64,000 nt of DNA from the NCBI RefSeq assembly GCF_014268595.2, contig NZ_CP077091.1, positions 146,501 to 210,500 of the forward strand, in the 5' to 3' direction. The notes under the pieces are model-generated. The model was given only the letters and a program-made list of their open reading frames with translations. It made no database searches and was not told the origin of the DNA. Shown here piece by piece: positions 61,863 to 64,000 of the stretch. Origin of the DNA: Pseudomonas hamedanensis (GTDB lineage: Bacteria; Pseudomonadota; Gammaproteobacteria; Pseudomonadales; Pseudomonadaceae). The first letter of the stretch is position 1. Each line of letters starts with the position of its first letter. A program made the position numbers and the translations under genes.

Positions 61863-62240
61863 TTACCAGCGCGGGCCGCCGTAATAACCATGTGGCCCAC
61901 CGTAGTAGCCGTGTGGCCTGCCGTAATAGCCGCGCGGCGGACCGTAATAGACAGGGGCCGGCTGCACGTAGACCGGTTGTTGCACATACACCGGCGCCGG
62001 CTGGTAATAGACCGGTGGCGGCTGCTGAACATAGACCGGTTGCGGCTGCACATAAACCGGTTGTTGCTGTACGTATACCGGCCGATCCTGATTGATCAGT
62101 GCCGAGCCGATGATGGCCGAGCCGACGATCGCGCCAAACACCGCCGGGCCCTGCCAGCCATGGCCACCACCCGCTTCAGCCTGTCCGGTGACCGCGAGTG
62201 CGCCAATCAACAAAGCCATGATGGGAAGTTTACGAATCAT
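61863..62240 (-). CDS. Exported Pro/Tyr/Val-repeat protein
   Basis: 125 residues. A signal peptide (1-23, ending GQAEAGGGHG) is followed by a glycine-rich hydrophobic stretch (AVFGAIVGSAIIGSALI, glycine-zipper like). About nine PVYVQ- or PVYYQ-type repeats with one tail of GYYGGPHGYYGGPRW come after it. Such repeat proteins are probably located in the outer envelope. No function is known. A terminator follows the stop. Confidence 0.85.
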   Translation of the reverse strand: MIRKLPIMALLIGALAVTGQAEAGGGHGWQGPAVFGAIVGSAIIGSALINQDRPVYVQQQPVYVQPQPVYVQQPPPVYYQPAPVYVQQPVYVQPAPVYYGPPRGYYGRPHGYYGGPHGYYGGPRW

Positions 62241-62483
62241 GATAAGTCCTCGGTTCTTCGACCCGGCGCCGCGGCCTGAACCAGGCCCACAGTTGTCGCG
62301 GGGATACAGCTAAGACAGCAAAATTGGCAAAATCAGCACGGCTGCCGGGTAAATTTTGTGTAAGGTCTGTACCGGCTTCTTTACCGCGCCGCGCCGCGCC
62401 TTTGACAAGCCTTAATGATGATTCAGAACCCGATGGGCTGGCCAATCCCGTCCATCCGAAAGTGCGTTTGAAGGAGAAGTTTC

Positions 62484-63302
62484 ATGCAGATGAACCCGAA
62501 CAAAGACACCCGGTTGTGCATGTCCCTGTCCGGACGTCCTGGCAATTTCGGTCTGCGTTTTCACAACCATTTGTATGAGCAGTTGGGCTTGAATTTCTAT
62601 TACAAGGCGTTTGCCAGCCAGGATCTGGACGGTGCGGTCCGCGGCATCCGGGCGTTGGGCATTCGCGGCTGCGGCGTGTCGATGCCGTTCAAGGAAGCCT
62701 GCATTGCGCTGGTGGATGAGCTGGATGCGTCGGCAGCGGCGATCCAGTCGATCAACACCATCGTCAACAGCAACGGTCATCTGAAGGCCTATAACACCGA
62801 TTACATCGCTGTCGCCCAATTGCTGGTAAGCCACGCGGTGCCCAAGGATTCGACGTTCGCCCTGCGCGGCAGCGGCGGTATGGCCAAAGCCGTGGCCAGT
62901 GCCTTGCGTGATGGCGGTTATAAGAACGGTCTGATCGTGGCGCGCAACGAACGCGCCGGGCGCGCCCTGGCGGATTCGCTGGGCTATCGCTGGCAGGCAG
63001 AATTGACTGACGAGCGCCCGCAAATGCTGATCAACGTCACGCCGGTGGGCATGGACGGCGGGCCGGAGGCGGGGCAACTGGCGTTTGCGCCTGAAGCGAT
63101 TGAAGCCGCTGACACGGTTTTCGACGTGGTCGCGATTCCTTCGGAAACGCCGCTGATCGTGCGGGCGCGGGCCGAGGGCAAGCGAGTGATTACCGGGCTG
63201 GAAGTGATTGCGATCCAGGCGCTGGAGCAATTCGTGCTGTACACCGGGGTGCGGCCGAATGAGGCGCAGTTTGCGGCGGCGGTGAATTTCGCCCGTAGCT
63301 GA
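62484..63302 (+). CDS. Shikimate dehydrogenase-like enzyme (SDH-L/HI0607 type)
   Basis: 272 residues. The substrate-binding half carries MSLSGRPGNFGLRFHNHLYE and GCGVSMPFKEACIALVDELD with the catalytic lysine, and NTDYIAVAQ with its aspartate. The nucleotide-binding half has LRGSGGMAKAVASALRDGGY. The SLSGRPGNFG start distinguishes this SDH-like branch from the main AroE (which starts VFGNPIxHSKSP). Members reduce dehydroshikimate or quinate slowly. AAGGAG precedes the ATG. Not the housekeeping aroE by sequence type. Confidence 0.9.
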   Translation: MQMNPNKDTRLCMSLSGRPGNFGLRFHNHLYEQLGLNFYYKAFASQDLDGAVRGIRALGIRGCGVSMPFKEACIALVDELDASAAAIQSINTIVNSNGHLKAYNTDYIAVAQLLVSHAVPKDSTFALRGSGGMAKAVASALRDGGYKNGLIVARNERAGRALADSLGYRWQAELTDERPQMLINVTPVGMDGGPEAGQLAFAPEAIEAADTVFDVVAIPSETPLIVRARAEGKRVITGLEVIAIQALEQFVLYTGVRPNEAQFAAAVNFARS

Positions 63303-63327
63303 TTGAGTTTTGTATTGGCTGGGCGGA

Positions 63328-63400
63328 CCTCATCGCGAGCAGGCTCACTCCTACAATTGGAATGCGGTCAATCTGTAGGAGTGAGCCTGCTCGCGATGGC
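63328..63400. repeat. Close-spaced inverted REP pair
   Basis: CCTCATCGCGAGCAGGCTCA and TGTAGGAGTGAGCCTGCTCG flank the loop AATTGGAATGCGGTCAATC. It lies between the shikimate dehydrogenase-like gene and the cupin gene. Confidence 0.92.
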
Positions 63401-63491
63401 TGCGCCACGAACTCAGATCAGCACCCTGCCTATACTGCCTCTTCAGCAAACAGACTTGCCCACTACAAAAAAACCATAACCGAGGCCACCC

Positions 63492-64000
63492 ATGCATCCA
63501 CCCATCCTCAACCTCAACGAGGTCGAACTCGAACCCCTGCCTGAAGCCTTGGCCCCGCAAGGCGAAACCGCTGGACGCTATCAACAGCGATTCGCCCGGA
63601 TCGGCCAGCAACTGGGGGCGCAGAAGCTCGGTTATCGCCTCTACGCGCTGCCGCCGGGCATGCGTGGCAGCCCGTTTCACAGCCATCGGGTCAATGAGGA
63701 AATGTTCTACGTGGTAGCCGGCGAGGGCGAGGTGCGGCTGGGTGCCGAACGTTTTCCGATTCGCGCGGGCGATGTGATTGCCTGCCCGCCAGGCGGCCCG
63801 GAAATGGCCCATCAGATCATCAATACCAGCGCGGCCGAATTGCGTTATCTGGCGGTGAGCACGCAGCAGCAGCCGGAAATTTGTGAATATCCGGATTCGA
63901 ACAAATATGCGGTGATGGATAACTTCACAATCGATAGCGAGGGCAATGCCTCAGGCTTTGTCGCCGTGGCGCGGCAGGCGGATGGCGTGGATTACTGGGA
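63492..64000 (+). CDS. Cupin-domain protein (3' end cut by window edge)
   Basis: 169 codons are visible before the window ends. A conserved cupin barrel is shown by PPGMRGSPFHSHRVNEEMFY (the His-x-His-x4-Glu metal site), GEGEVRLGAERFPIRAGDVI and a second-motif histidine in GGPEMAHQIINTS. Single-cupin proteins include isomerases and metal-dependent dioxygenases; the substrate is unknown. The start follows a CGAGG ribosome site in the sequence CCGAGGCCACCC. Confidence 0.88.
   Translation, partial: MHPPILNLNEVELEPLPEALAPQGETAGRYQQRFARIGQQLGAQKLGYRLYALPPGMRGSPFHSHRVNEEMFYVVAGEGEVRLGAERFPIRAGDVIACPPGGPEMAHQIINTSAAELRYLAVSTQQQPEICEYPDSNKYAVMDNFTIDSEGNASGFVAVARQADGVDYW

Overview
The window is GC-rich chromosomal DNA from a Pseudomonas, most likely the P. 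fluorescens/P. koreensis lineage. The evidence is the gene content (ampR/ampC pair, selD-mnmH, gudD-gudP with a GntR regulator, DNA polymerase II, an orphan vgrG cassette) and the many inverted REP doublets (REPINs) with the GTAGGAGTGAGCCTGCTCGCGA core found in nearly every larger intergenic gap. No rRNA, tRNA, IS element, integrase or CRISPR array was recognised. The window cuts one gene at each end.

Layout. 1-5.4 kb: truncated LysR regulator divergent from a DUF606-type membrane protein pair, a long Pseudomonas repeat, a metallothionein, two small minus-strand genes, an AraC regulator, a XapX-type small membrane protein and a zinc-less alcohol dehydrogenase-like protein. 5.7-13.2 kb: a type VI secretion cargo cassette (vgrG, DUF4123 adaptor, VasX-like 1196-aa effector, DUF6708 membrane protein) with 4-nt, 4-nt and 11-nt overlaps. 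13.4-15.5 kb: selD-mnmH. 15.6-25.5 kb: periplasmic histidine phosphatase, a probable HExxH metallopeptidase behind a striking pair of palindromes, a GST, a zinc-type hemB, an FAD monooxygenase, a TonB-dependent siderophore receptor and a DUF1615 lipoprotein. 25.6-28 kb: a 13-residue tandem-repeat secreted protein, an anti-sigma/ECF sigma pair and a DUF3455 protein.

28.1-38.8 kb is a continuous minus-strand import cluster: tonB, exbB, exbD, a 903-aa TonB-dependent receptor and yejABEF. It supplies outer-membrane receptor, energy transducer, periplasmic binding protein and inner-membrane ABC transporter, so it could carry one peptide-like substrate all the way into the cell. 38.8-39.9 kb is a relatively AT-rich stretch with no convincing gene. 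39.9-53.5 kb is ordinary accessory metabolism: GST, CBS protein, polB, aldo/keto reductase, exported aldose 1-epimerase, MFS exporter, TauE/SafE exporter, acetyltransferase, then ampC divergent from ampR. 53.5-54.3 kb is a tandem REPIN array with a period of about 134 bp. 54.3-58.1 kb is the glucarate module (gudD, gudP, divergent FadR-type regulator). 58.2-64 kb: an acidic small protein, a U32 peptidase-family tRNA hydroxylation protein, an AI-2E-family transporter, small hypotheticals, a PVYVQ-repeat exported protein, a shikimate dehydrogenase-like enzyme and a truncated cupin gene.

The observations I rank highest are the T6SS cassette with its base-composition break, the unassigned HExxH protein with paired operators, the TonB/Yej import cluster whose yejF gene ends inside a REPIN, the tandem REPIN array, the second-type (Cys-triad) HemB, and A-rich CA motifs of the Crc/Hfq type in the leaders of gudD and galM. 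All family names come from reading the sequence and from memory; no searches were run.
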